Assembly (NCBI RefSeq): GCF_002583555.1
Contig: NZ_BEGX01000071.1
Coordinates: 1-64,000, forward strand
DNA from: Pseudonocardia sp. N23
Lineage (GTDB): Bacteria; Actinomycetota; Actinomycetes; Mycobacteriales; Pseudonocardiaceae
DNA length: 64,000 nucleotides
Direction of reading: 5' to 3'
Position 1 is the stretch's first letter, and every line of letters begins with the position of its first letter. The position numbers and the translations under genes were made by a program. The notes under the pieces are model-generated. The model saw only the letters and a program-made list of their open reading frames with translations. It had not been told where the DNA came from and made no database searches. Of this stretch, positions 16,274 through 26,764 are shown piece after piece.

Positions 16274-16851
16274 AGGGGTCGGGTGCTCGGGCCGAAGAAC
16301 CTGCGGGCCACCCGTTTCAGGGCCATCAGCGCCGCCGACAGCCCGATGCGGAACCCGCTCGCCGGTGCGGCGCGGGTCAGGACGGCAGTGCCGCCGCGGC
16401 TGCGGGCCTCGGCGTTGGCGGCGATGCAGTCGGTGAAGGCACCCAGCAGGACGCTGGTGACGTCGGAGATCATGCCGCGGCCGTACTGCGCGGCGGCGCC
16501 GGAGATCTGCAGGTCCTGCACCACGTGCATCGCGGTGTTCCCCGACCCTGCCGGCGTGAGGCGCGCCGTCACCGACATCTCCGCGGTGCCCCGGCCGCGG
16601 GCTTCGGAGCCCGCGGCGTGCAGCACCATCGTGTGCGTCGCCGGGTCCGACGACTCGATGCGGGCGGTGCCGTTGAACCGCAGCGACACCGGGCCCATGC
16701 TCACCTTGACCCCGCCGGTGAACGAGCCGTCGGGCTGCTCGCCGGTGAGCTCCGCGCCGGGCAGGCACGGGGCGAGCGCGGGGACGTCCTGCAGGAACTC
16801 CCAGATGTCGTCGAGCGATGCGGCGAGCCGGAAGTCGTTCTCGATCAGCAT
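16270..16851 (-). CDS. coxG: CoxG-type SRPBCC membrane-recruiting protein
   Basis: 193 residues. Begins MLIENDFRLAASLDDIWEFLQDV, the standard opening of the CoxG (carbon monoxide dehydrogenase subunit G) SRPBCC domain, with a PCLPGAEL motif and strands through VSLRFNGTARI. A C-terminal hydrophobic helix (IGLSAALMALKRVARRFF) can bind the membrane. CoxG is described as anchoring CO dehydrogenase at the cytoplasmic membrane near quinone. It starts 4 bases after the coxL1 stop (TGACCCGATG), so the genes are cotranslated. The stop falls in a repeated palindrome. Confidence 0.9.
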   Translation of the reverse strand: MLIENDFRLAASLDDIWEFLQDVPALAPCLPGAELTGEQPDGSFTGGVKVSMGPVSLRFNGTARIESSDPATHTMVLHAAGSEARGRGTAEMSVTARLTPAGSGNTAMHVVQDLQISGAAAQYGRGMISDVTSVLLGAFTDCIAANAEARSRGGTAVLTRAAPASGFRIGLSAALMALKRVARRFFGPSTRPL

Positions 16852-16855
16852 CGGG

Positions 16856-19282
16856 TCACTCCGTCCGGAAGGGAGGGGCGCCGGAGACGTCGTCGCCGGT
16901 GTGGGCGGCGTGCCAGACGCGGTCGGGCAGCAGCGGCATGTCGATGTTGCGGACCCCGGTGGGGCGCAACGCGTTCAGGACCGCGTTGACGTAGGCCGCA
17001 GGCCCGCCGACGGCCGCGCACTCGCCGACGCCCTTGGCGCCGATCGGATGGTGCGGCGAGGGCGTGACGACCTCGTGCAGCTCGAAGCCCGGTGTCTCCC
17101 AGGCCGTCGGCAGCAGGTAGTCCATGTAGTTGGCGCCCACCAGGTTGCCGTCGACGTCGTAGGTCTGGAACTGCATGTTCGACATCGCGTAGGCCTCGGT
17201 GAGCCCGCCCATGATCTGGCCCTCGACGATCATCGGGTTGATCCGGACCCCGCAGTCGTCGACGGCGACGAACCGCAGCACGTCCCACACCCCGGTCTCG
17301 GGGTCGACCTCGACCGTCGCGATGTAGCAGGCGAACGGCCAGGTCAGGTTGGGTGGGTCGTAGTAGGCGTTGTTCTCCAGGCCGGGCTCCATGCCGTCGG
17401 GCATGTTGGAGTACGCCGCCATCGCGCACTCCTGGATCGTGACGCCCCGGCTCTCCGCACCGCGCACGTAGAAGCGGCCGAGCTCCCACTCGACGTCCTC
17501 CTCCGAGACCTCCAGCAGGTGCGCGGCGAGCTTGCGCGCCTTGGCCCGGATCTTGCGCGCCACCATCGCCGTCGCGGCTCCCGCGACCGGGGTGGAGCGC
17601 GAGGCGTAGGTGCCCATCCCGAACGGCGTGTGGTCGGTGTCGCCGTGCTCGACGACGATGTCGAGCGCCGGGATGCCCAGCTCGTGGGTGACGATCTGGG
17701 CGAACGTCGTCTCGTGGCCCTGGCCCTGGGTCTGCGCGCCGATCTTGAGGACGGCCTTGCCGGTCGGGTGCACCCGCAGCTCGGCGGAGTCGAACATCTT
17801 GATGCCGAGGATGTCGTACTCGCGGCTGTTGCCGGCCCCGAGCGGCTCGGTCATCGTCGAGATCCCGATGCCGAGCAGCCGGCCCTTCTTGCGCGCCTCC
17901 GCCTGTTCGACGAGGAAGTCGTCGTAGCCGATTGCGTCGAGGCCGATCTGCAGGCACTTGTGGTACTGCCCGGAGTCGGTGAGGAACCCGAACGGCGTCC
18001 GGTACGGGAACTGGTCGTCGTCCACCAGGTTGCGGCGCCGGAACTCCGCCTGGTCCAATCCGAGGTCGTCGGCGGCGGCCTGCATCATCCGTTCCTGGAA
18101 GAACATCGCCTCGGTGACCCGGAACGAGCACCGGTAGGCGACGCCGCCGGGCGCCTTGTTCGTGTACATGCCCTGCGCCGTGATGTGCCCGACGGGCACG
18201 TCGTAGCAGGCGAACGACGAGTGCACGAGGCCGATCTTGAACTTGGTCGGCTGCGCGTCGGCGTAGAAGGCGCCCTGGTCGGTGGTGGCGTGGTAGCGGA
18301 CGGCGAGGATCTGCCCGTCGCTGGTCAGCGCCATCTCCGAGTCGAGGTACATGTCGCGGCCGAAGCCGGTCGAGGACAGGTTCCCGGTGTTGTCCTCGAT
18401 CCACTTCACCGGTTTCGCGGTGAGGATCGAGCACAGGATCGCGCACACGTAGCCCGGGTAGACGGGCACCTTGTTGCCGAACCCGCCGCCGACGTCGGGG
18501 GAGATGATCCGGATCAGGTGCTCGGGCAGCTCGGCGATCAGGGCCACCGCGGCCCGCACGATGTGCGGGGCCTGGCTCGTCAGGTAGACGGTGAGCTTGC
18601 CGGTGGCACTGTTGAAGTCCGCGACCGCGCCGCAGTTCTCGATCGGCGACGGGTGGCTGCGCGGGTAGTGCAGCCGGAGCTTCGAGACGACGTCGGCACG
18701 GGCGAACGCGGCGTCGGTGCCGTCCTTGTCGCCGACCTCCCACTGGTAGGCGATGTTGTCGGCCTGGCCGGCCTTGTCGTCGCGGATCAGCGGCGCGCCG
18801 GGAGCGACGGCCTGCTCCGGGCTGACGACCGGGGGCAGCGGCTCGTAGTCGACGACGATCGCGTCGCACGCGTCCTTGGCGATGTAGGGGTCGTCCGCGA
18901 CGACGCAGGCGACCTCCTGGCCCTGGAAGCGCACCTTGTCGGTGGCGAGTACGGCCTGGGTGTCGTAGGACAGCGTCGGCATCCACGCGAGGTTGCGCTG
19001 CGCGGCCATCTCCCCGGTGAGCACCAGCTTCACACCCGGGATGGCCCAGGCGGCGCTGGTGTCGATGCTGCGGATCCGGGCATGGGCGAGCGGGCTGCGC
19101 AGGATCTCCATGTGCAGCATGCCCGGCAGTGTCACGTCCTCGACGTAGTTGCCGCGGCCCCGGATGAACCGGGCGTCCTCCACCCGGGTACGGCTCGACC
19201 CGAGCCCGCCGATCTTGACCTCGTCGAGAGCCTGCGACGTCGGGGCCGGTGACGCGGCGTGCGGCTCAGCTGTCTGGGTCAC
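16856..19282 (-). CDS. coxL: form I CO dehydrogenase large subunit (set 1)
   Basis: 808 residues. The molybdenum-copper site motif is AYRCSFR at residues 382-388, with Cys385 as the expected copper ligand; this is the signature of form I (true CO-oxidising) enzymes. Other cofactor contacts are [23 protein letters not shown] and [12 protein letters not shown] with the catalytic Glu. It oxidises CO to CO2, passing electrons to the iron-sulfur subunit. It overlaps coxS1 by 17 bases and is followed by coxG. Gene order coxM-coxS-coxL on this strand is the form I order. The GTG at 19282 has AAGGAG upstream. Confidence 0.95.
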   Translation of the reverse strand: MTQTAEPHAASPAPTSQALDEVKIGGLGSSRTRVEDARFIRGRGNYVEDVTLPGMLHMEILRSPLAHARIRSIDTSAAWAIPGVKLVLTGEMAAQRNLAWMPTLSYDTQAVLATDKVRFQGQEVACVVADDPYIAKDACDAIVVDYEPLPPVVSPEQAVAPGAPLIRDDKAGQADNIAYQWEVGDKDGTDAAFARADVVSKLRLHYPRSHPSPIENCGAVADFNSATGKLTVYLTSQAPHIVRAAVALIAELPEHLIRIISPDVGGGFGNKVPVYPGYVCAILCSILTAKPVKWIEDNTGNLSSTGFGRDMYLDSEMALTSDGQILAVRYHATTDQGAFYADAQPTKFKIGLVHSSFACYDVPVGHITAQGMYTNKAPGGVAYRCSFRVTEAMFFQERMMQAAADDLGLDQAEFRRRNLVDDDQFPYRTPFGFLTDSGQYHKCLQIGLDAIGYDDFLVEQAEARKKGRLLGIGISTMTEPLGAGNSREYDILGIKMFDSAELRVHPTGKAVLKIGAQTQGQGHETTFAQIVTHELGIPALDIVVEHGDTDHTPFGMGTYASRSTPVAGAATAMVARKIRAKARKLAAHLLEVSEEDVEWELGRFYVRGAESRGVTIQECAMAAYSNMPDGMEPGLENNAYYDPPNLTWPFACYIATVEVDPETGVWDVLRFVAVDDCGVRINPMIVEGQIMGGLTEAYAMSNMQFQTYDVDGNLVGANYMDYLLPTAWETPGFELHEVVTPSPHHPIGAKGVGECAAVGGPAAYVNAVLNALRPTGVRNIDMPLLPDRVWHAAHTGDDVSGAPPFRTE

Positions 19283-19790
19283 CGGTGCGCTCCTTGTCCG
19301 CCGCCCACAGGACGGCCTTCACGATGTTCTGGTAGCCGGTGCAGCGGCACAGGTTCCCCGACAGCCCCCACCGGATGTCGTCCTCGGTGGGATCGGGGTT
19401 GCGGTCGAGCAGGGCGCGGGCGGCCAGCATCATCCCGGGGGTGCAGAACCCGCACTGCAGGCCGTGTTCGGCGACGAACCCCTCCTGCACGGGGTCGAGC
19501 TCGCTCGGCGTGCCCAGCCCCTCGACGGTCGTCACCTCGTGCCCGTCGGCCTGGACGGCCAGCATCGTGCAGGACTTCACCGGCGCCCCGTCGTAGAGCA
19601 CGGTGCAGGCGCCGCAGTTGGTGGTGTCGCACCCGACGTGGGTGCCGGTCAGGCCGAGTCCCTGGCGCAGCAGGTGCGCGAGCAGCAGCCGTGGCTCCAC
19701 GTCGGCGGCGCGCTTCTCGCCGTTGACGGTCACGGTGACGCGCCGGGTCGGGATAGCGGTGTCCTTGGTCTCGATCTCGGTCGATGTCAC
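19266..19790 (-). CDS. coxS: CO dehydrogenase small [2Fe-2S] subunit (set 1)
   Basis: 174 residues. Two [2Fe-2S] clusters: the plant-ferredoxin type [21 protein letters not shown] and the second, helical domain with [11 protein letters not shown] and [10 protein letters not shown]. It carries electrons from the molybdenum centre in CoxL to FAD in CoxM. The GTG at 19790 has GAGGAGG 6 bases upstream. An N-terminal extension of about 15 residues ([14 protein letters not shown]) precedes the fold and is absent from the set 2 protein. Confidence 0.95.
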   Translation of the reverse strand: MTSTEIETKDTAIPTRRVTVTVNGEKRAADVEPRLLLAHLLRQGLGLTGTHVGCDTTNCGACTVLYDGAPVKSCTMLAVQADGHEVTTVEGLGTPSELDPVQEGFVAEHGLQCGFCTPGMMLAARALLDRNPDPTEDDIRWGLSGNLCRCTGYQNIVKAVLWAADKERTGDPDS

Positions 19791-19800
19791 GGGATCCTCC

Positions 19801-20676
19801 TCAGGCCGCCGCGCCCGCGGGCGCGCGTTCGGCGGTCAGCATGCGGCGCACGAACGTCGCGACGACGTGGCGCTTGTAGTCGGCCGAGCCGCGGTGGTCG
19901 GTGCGGGGCCGGGCCGCGGCGGCCGCGAGCTCGGCGGCCCGGTCGATCACGTCAGGGTCCAGCGACGCCCCGACCAGCGCCTCCGCGGCCTCGGTCGCGG
20001 CGATCGTCGCCGGGCCGACACCGGTGAGCGCGATCCCGGCGCGCAGGATCTGCCCACCCACCGACTCCAGCGCCATCGCGACACCCGCCGTCGCGAAGTC
20101 GCCGACGCGGCGTTCCAGCTTCAGATAGGAACCCGCGCGGGCGCCCTGAGCCGCGGGAACGACCGCCTCGACGACGATCTCGTCGTGTTCGAGCGCGTTC
20201 TGGAAGGTGCCGACGACGAACTCGCCGACGGGGATCGTGCGCCGCCCGCGCGGGCTCACCGCGACCACCGAACCGCCGAGGGCCAGCATCACCGACGCCC
20301 AGTCACCCTGCGGGTCAGCGTGGCACAGCGAGCCGACGAGCGTCCCGCGGGTGCGGACGATGGGGTCCGCGACCAGCGGCGCCGCCGCGGCCATCGTCGG
20401 CTGGGCGCCGGGCAGGACCGTCGAGTGCTCGAGGTCGACGTGGCGGCACAGTGCGCCGACGCGCAGGCCGCCGCCGGCGGTCTCCTCGTGGAAGCCGAGG
20501 CCGGCGATGCCGTTGATGTCGACGAGCACGCCCGGCGCCGCGAACCGCAGCTTCATCATCGGGACCAGGCTCTGGCCGCCGGCGAGGATCTTCGCCTCGT
20601 CGCCGTGCTCGGCGAGCAGCGCGAGCGCCTCGTCCAACGAGCGCGGTGCCTCGTAGCGGAAACGGGACGGGTACAT
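19801..20676 (-). CDS. coxM: CO dehydrogenase medium FAD subunit (set 1)
   Basis: 291 residues of the FAD-binding CoxM family. The first FAD motif is [13 protein letters not shown]. The second, usually TIGG or TVGG, reads [10 protein letters not shown] here, so one glycine of the pyrophosphate loop is replaced by Val. The C-terminal CO_deh_flav domain ends [17 protein letters not shown]. The ATG at 20676 has GGAGAGGAG upstream and overlaps the stop of the 83-aa gene (ATGA). It hands electrons from CoxS toward the quinone pool. Confidence 0.94.
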   Translation of the reverse strand: MYPSRFRYEAPRSLDEALALLAEHGDEAKILAGGQSLVPMMKLRFAAPGVLVDINGIAGLGFHEETAGGGLRVGALCRHVDLEHSTVLPGAQPTMAAAAPLVADPIVRTRGTLVGSLCHADPQGDWASVMLALGGSVVAVSPRGRRTIPVGEFVVGTFQNALEHDEIVVEAVVPAAQGARAGSYLKLERRVGDFATAGVAMALESVGGQILRAGIALTGVGPATIAATEAAEALVGASLDPDVIDRAAELAAAAARPRTDHRGSADYKRHVVATFVRRMLTAERAPAGAAA

Positions 20677-20927
20677 CAGGGCTCCTCTCCGGGGCGTGGC
20701 GGATCCACGATCGCGACCGGCAGCGGCTCGTCGTCGGGATCGGGGCGTGGCTGCTGGTGGGGAGGCCACGGCCCGGCCACGGGCTTCCCGGCGACCTGCA
20801 GCCACCCGACCATCCCGGGGAACGACCAGATGGTCGGGCTCGGGCTCTCCTTGGGCGCGTTCTCGAAGAGCTCGAACATCCGCCCGGTACGGCCGCCGGG
20901 GGCGTTCGGCGGAGGATCGTTGGTCAT
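20676..20927 (-). CDS. 83-aa leader protein of the coxM1 operon, unknown
   Basis: A proline-rich protein with a compact conserved-looking middle (RMFELFENAPKESPSPTIWS, FPGMVGWLQVAGKPVAGPW) and a Pro/Asp tail. No Cys, signal peptide or membrane helix. Its TGA overlaps the ATG of coxM1, so it is the first cistron of the set 1 operon and translation of coxM1 depends on it. The ATG at 20927 starts just after a purine-rich GGAATGAG. No family is known to me. Set 2 has no counterpart. Confidence 0.65.
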   Translation of the reverse strand: MTNDPPPNAPGGRTGRMFELFENAPKESPSPTIWSFPGMVGWLQVAGKPVAGPWPPHQQPRPDPDDEPLPVAIVDPPRPGEEP

Positions 20928-21047
20928 CGTCGACTCATTCCTCGGCATGTGTGGTGGCTGCCCTGCCGGCGCGTACACGTGTGGGACGGCACGAGCCGTG
21001 TGGTGGCCGGAATGCTCCACCTGCACCAACACCGTCGCACCCCTGCC

Positions 21048-21063
21048 CTAAGCGAAGCCTTAA
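21048..21063. promoter_or_regulatory. dyad site C between the two CO dehydrogenase operons
   Basis: CTAAGCGAAGCCTTAA (continuing with G), halves CTAAG and CTTAAG. It lies in the 214-base divergent region, 79 bases before coxM2 and 121 bases before the leader of the coxM1 operon. Same pattern as sites at 10313 and 11140; a single regulator could govern all three transcripts. Confidence 0.6.
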
Positions 21064-21141
21064 GTGGGGTTTGGACTCCGGTCCCCGGGAGCGCCACCAT
21101 GGTCACGGCGACCACGGCGGTCGCCGAGGGAAGGGGCGGCG

Positions 21142-22020
21142 GTGCAGGTTCCCGCGTTCTTCGAGTACCAGCGCGCGACGAGCGTCGAGCACGTCGTCGC
21201 GCTGCTCGAACGGTTCGGCCCCGAGGCGCGGATCGTGGCGGGTGGGCACAGCCTCATCCCGATGATGAAGCTCCGGCTCGCCCAGCCCGAGCTGCTCGTC
21301 GACGTCAACGACCTGCACGAACTGTCAGGCGTGTCCGTCGTGGACGGACAGCTGCGCATCGGCGCGCTCACCCGGCACGCCGAGCTGCTGGCCAGCGCCG
21401 TCGCTGGCGAGCACTTCCCGATCCTGCACGACGCCGAGCGCGTCATCGCCGATCCCGTGGTGCGCAACCGGGGGACCGTCGGCGGCTCGGTGTGCCAGGC
21501 CGACCCGTCGGAGGACCTGTCGGGGGTGTTCACCGCGCTGCGCACCGTCGCCGTGGTCCGCGGGCCCGACGGGGAGCGGACCGTGCCGATGCGCGAGTTC
21601 TTCCGCGGGCCGTACGAGACCGCGGTCGCGCCCGCGGAGATCCTCGTCGAGCTGCGCGTGCCGCTGCGTCCGGGCGCGGGCAGTGCCTACGTGAAGGTCG
21701 ACCGGCGGGCGGGGGACTGGGCGGTCGCGGCGGCCGGCGCCGTCGTCTCGCTGGGCCCGGGGCGGGTCGTCACCGAGGTCGGGATCGGGCTCACCGCCGT
21801 CGGCGACGCCGACTTCACCGCGGTCGAGGCCGAAGACCTGTTGCGCGGCGAGGTCGCCGACGAGGACGCCTTCGCCGCCGCGGGTGCTGCCGCGAGCGCG
21901 CACTGCCGGCCGGTGGCCGACCAGCGCGGGCCCGTCGACTACAAGCGCCACCTGGCGGGGGAGCTGACCGTGCGGGCACTGCGCGCCGCAGCGGCCCGGG
22001 CCCACGACGGGACGACCTGA
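21142..22020 (+). CDS. coxM: CO dehydrogenase medium FAD subunit (set 2)
   Basis: 292 residues. Both FAD motifs are canonical: AGGHSLIPMMKLR and RGTVGGSVCQAD. The C-terminal domain ends PVDYKRHLAGELTVRAL. The GTG at 21142 follows GGAAGGGG; the upstream open frame is Arg/Pro-rich and crosses the promoter. It differs from CoxM1 at most positions outside the motifs, so the two sets are old paralogs and not a recent duplication. First gene of the rightward coxM2-coxS2-coxL2 operon. Confidence 0.94.
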   Translation: MQVPAFFEYQRATSVEHVVALLERFGPEARIVAGGHSLIPMMKLRLAQPELLVDVNDLHELSGVSVVDGQLRIGALTRHAELLASAVAGEHFPILHDAERVIADPVVRNRGTVGGSVCQADPSEDLSGVFTALRTVAVVRGPDGERTVPMREFFRGPYETAVAPAEILVELRVPLRPGAGSAYVKVDRRAGDWAVAAAGAVVSLGPGRVVTEVGIGLTAVGDADFTAVEAEDLLRGEVADEDAFAAAGAAASAHCRPVADQRGPVDYKRHLAGELTVRALRAAAARAHDGTT

Positions 22021-22021
22021 G

Positions 22022-22497
22022 GTGCGGGTGGGGGTGACGGTGAACGGGGTGGAGCACGTGCGGGAGGTCGAGCCGCGGCTGCTGCTCGTGCACCTGCTGC
22101 GCGACGAGCTGCGGCTCACGGGCACGCACTGGGGCTGCGACACGTCCAACTGCGGGGCGTGCACGGTGTGGATGGACGGCCTCCCGGTGAAGTCCTGCAC
22201 GGTGCTCGCGGTGATGGCCGACGGCCGCAGCGTCCGCACCGTCGAGGACCTGGAGGGCCCGTTCGGGCTCGACCAGATCCAGACGTCGTTCATGGACTGT
22301 CACGGCCTGCAGTGCGGTTTCTGCACTCCCGGGATGCTCATGACCGCGCGCAAGCTCCTCGACGACAACCCCGATCCCACCGACACCGAGATCCGCGAGG
22401 CCATCTCAGGCCAGATCTGCCGGTGCACGGGCTACCGCAACATCGTCGCGGCCGTCCGGCACGCCGCCGTCGCCGAGGCCCTCGGCCGGGGAGACAC

Positions 22498-22501
<4 letters not shown>
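22022..22501 (+). CDS. coxS: CO dehydrogenase small [2Fe-2S] subunit (set 2)
   Basis: 159 residues. Cluster ligands are in CDTSNCGACTVWMDGLPVKSC and in [11 protein letters not shown] with CRCTGYRNIV. The GTG start is one base after the coxM2 stop (TGAGGTG), and the stop overlaps the coxL2 start by four bases. It lacks the extra N-terminal segment of CoxS1. Role: electron transfer from CoxL2 to CoxM2. Confidence 0.95.
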
Positions 22502-24921
<2,420 letters not shown>

Positions 24922-24928
24922 GGCGACC

Positions 24929-25837
24929 ATGACGACCACCGAGCTCCGCGCCCATGCCGAGCGGCTGCACCGCGACCGCGTGCCCTACGTCCTCGCCACC
25001 GTGGTCCGCGCCGAGCGGCCCACCAGCGCGAAGCCCGGCGACAGCGCCCTCGTGCTGCCCGACGGGTCGATCGACGGGTTCGTCGGCGGCATGTGCGCCG
25101 AGTCGACGGTGCGGCTGGAGGGCCTGCGGCTGCTGGCGTCGGGGGAGTCGGAGCTGCTGCGGGTCACCCCCGCCGCGGCGGAGGCCGCGGCCCAGGAGGG
25201 GGTGCGGGTCGTCGAGAACCCGTGCCTGTCCGGCGGCACCCTGGAGATCTTCCTGGAGGCCGTCATCCCGCCCGTGCTGGTCCGGGTGTTCGGCGACTCG
25301 CCGATCGCCCGCGCCATCGCCCAGGTCGGGACCGCGCTGGACCTCGACGTGCAGAACGACGTCGAGGCCGCACTCCCGGTCGCCCCCGACACGACCGCCG
25401 TCGTCGTCGCCGCCCACGGCCGCGACGAGGTTCCCGTCCTGCGGGCGGCCCTCGACGCGCACGTGCCCTACGTCGCGCTGGTGGCGAGCCCGAAGCGGTC
25501 CGCCGCCGTGCTCGCCGAGCTCGCCGCCACCGACGACGAGCGCGCCAGCATCCACGCCCCTGCGGGCCTCGACATCGGGGCGCGCACCCCGCACGAGATC
25601 GCCTTGTCGATCTACGCCGAGATCGTCGCCCGCCGCCCGCGTCCGGAGCGGGCGGCCGCGGCCGGGCACGTCGTCGCGGCCGAGGCGCTCGATCCGGTCT
25701 GCGGCATGACCGTCGCGGTCAGCCCGGCGAGCCTGTCGTTGTCGCACAACGGGGTCGGCTGGTACTTCTGCGGCTCCGGCTGCCGCGAGGCGTTCCGTGA
25801 CGCTCCCCAGCGCTACCTGGCGACGGCCCGCACCTGA
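24929..25837 (+). CDS. XdhC-family (CoxF/CoxI-like) maturation protein fused to a YHS domain
   Basis: 302 residues. Residues 1-~240 are XdhC-like: YVLATVVRAERPTSAKPGDS, GSIDGFVGGMCAESTV with the conserved Cys, then a Rossmann part ending RTPHEIALSIYAEIVARR. Residues ~252-298 form a YHS domain: DPVCGMTV, a beta hairpin, then GWYFCGSGCREAFRDAPQRYL, giving three Cys in the pattern CGM...CGSGC. XdhC proteins bind molybdenum cofactor and promote its sulfuration; YHS modules bind copper or other soft metals. CO dehydrogenase needs both sulfur and copper on Mo, so the fusion may couple the two steps (inference). It follows coxL2 by 7 bases. Confidence 0.88.
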   Translation: MTTTELRAHAERLHRDRVPYVLATVVRAERPTSAKPGDSALVLPDGSIDGFVGGMCAESTVRLEGLRLLASGESELLRVTPAAAEAAAQEGVRVVENPCLSGGTLEIFLEAVIPPVLVRVFGDSPIARAIAQVGTALDLDVQNDVEAALPVAPDTTAVVVAAHGRDEVPVLRAALDAHVPYVALVASPKRSAAVLAELAATDDERASIHAPAGLDIGARTPHEIALSIYAEIVARRPRPERAAAAGHVVAAEALDPVCGMTVAVSPASLSLSHNGVGWYFCGSGCREAFRDAPQRYLATART

Positions 25838-25845
25838 CCGTGTAC

Positions 25846-25880
25846 GACCGGGCGCACCCTCACGGTCGCTGCGCCCGGTC
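25846..25880 (+). terminator. hairpin terminator after the set 2 operon
   Basis: Arms GACCGGGCGCA and TGCGCCCGGTC, 11 bp perfect, 13-base loop, 8 bases after the XdhC-YHS stop. GC-rich stem without a U-tract, as common in Actinobacteria. Confidence 0.75.
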
Positions 25881-25914
25881 CCACGTCGACGGCCCCACGG
25901 CCCTGCACACGGAC

Positions 25915-25965
25915 GAACGAACGGCGCAGTCACGCAACTCGATCGCGTGACCGTGCCGTTCGTTC
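25915..25965. terminator. second hairpin between converging genes
   Basis: Arms GAACGAACGGCGCAGTCACG and CGTGACCGTGCCGTTCGTTC, about 21 bp with two G/A-type mismatches, 9-base loop. It lies between the end of the set 2 operon and the end of the TetR gene, so it can stop transcription from either side. Confidence 0.7.
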
Positions 25966-25991
25966 AGGTAACCGGGGAACTCGGCGCGGAG

Positions 25992-26681
25992 TCATCCGGC
26001 GGGCCGGCCGCAGGCGTGTTCCAGGGACACGAGGTCGAGCGCCGGATGGCCCAGCGGGGTCGGTCCGTCGCGGCGGGTGCACAGGCCGTCGAGCACGATC
26101 CGCAGGTAGCGCCGCCAGACCTGGGGGTCGGCGGTCTCGGTGAATGCCGCGACCTGGGTCAGCATCACCTGCAGCGGCGCGAAGTCGCTGAGCGTGATGT
26201 CGGGGCGCAGGACACCCGCCTCGACGGCGCGGCGGATGCCCCGCTCGACGAGCGGCACGATCTCGGCCCGCCGCTCGCGGAACGACTCCTGGTCGCCGAC
26301 CGCACTGAAGATCACGTCCTTGAGGCCGCGGTCCTCGATCTGCATCGCGATCAGCGACTCCAGCGCCGAACACAGTCCCTGCCACGGATCGGGATGGGCC
26401 ACGGCGTGCTCGACGGCGGCCACGACCTGGTCGAGCCGCTCGTCGAACAGCGCGGTGACGAGCGCGGCCTTGTCGGGGAACCGGCGGTACACGGTGCCGG
26501 TGCCGACGCCCGCGTGGCGGGCGATCTCGTCGAGACCTGCCTCAAGGCCGCGACGCGCGAACACCTCTCGTGCCGCGGCCATGATCCGCCGGCGGTTGCG
26601 TTCGGCATCGGCCCGCAGGGGCCGCGCGGTGCCGGTGGCCTCGTCGGCCGCCGCACCGGGTCCGTACTCGGTGGTCGTCAT
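25992..26681 (-). CDS. TetR-family transcriptional regulator
   Basis: 229 residues. The helix-turn-helix is IMAAAREVFARRGLEAGLDE followed by IARHAGVGTGTVYRRFPDKA (residues ~33-75). The C-terminal ligand domain resembles SbtR-type regulators (PDPWQGLCSALESLIAMQIEDRGL). It lies just downstream of a DHA2 exporter on the same strand, from which a strong hairpin separates it. Control of that exporter is plausible but no shared operator was found. Confidence 0.88.
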   Translation of the reverse strand: MTTTEYGPGAAADEATGTARPLRADAERNRRRIMAAAREVFARRGLEAGLDEIARHAGVGTGTVYRRFPDKAALVTALFDERLDQVVAAVEHAVAHPDPWQGLCSALESLIAMQIEDRGLKDVIFSAVGDQESFRERRAEIVPLVERGIRRAVEAGVLRPDITLSDFAPLQVMLTQVAAFTETADPQVWRRYLRIVLDGLCTRRDGPTPLGHPALDLVSLEHACGRPAG

Positions 26682-26701
26682 CCTCGACTCCCGTTCCGCC
26701 C

Positions 26702-26738
26702 GGTGCCGGGCCCGTCCTGCGTGGACGGGCCCGGCACC
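26702..26738 (-). terminator. 16-bp perfect hairpin after the DHA2 exporter
   Basis: Arms GGTGCCGGGCCCGTCC and GGACGGGCCCGGCACC around TGCGT, between the exporter stop (26765) and the TetR start (26681). It should end the exporter transcript before TetR. Confidence 0.75.
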
Positions 26739-26764
26739 TGCCTGCGGTTCTCAGTGCATCGCTC

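Noticed and set aside
16238..19252. A 1004-codon plus-strand frame opposite coxL1
   Set aside because: Antisense of a well-supported gene, with no domain and no ribosome site.
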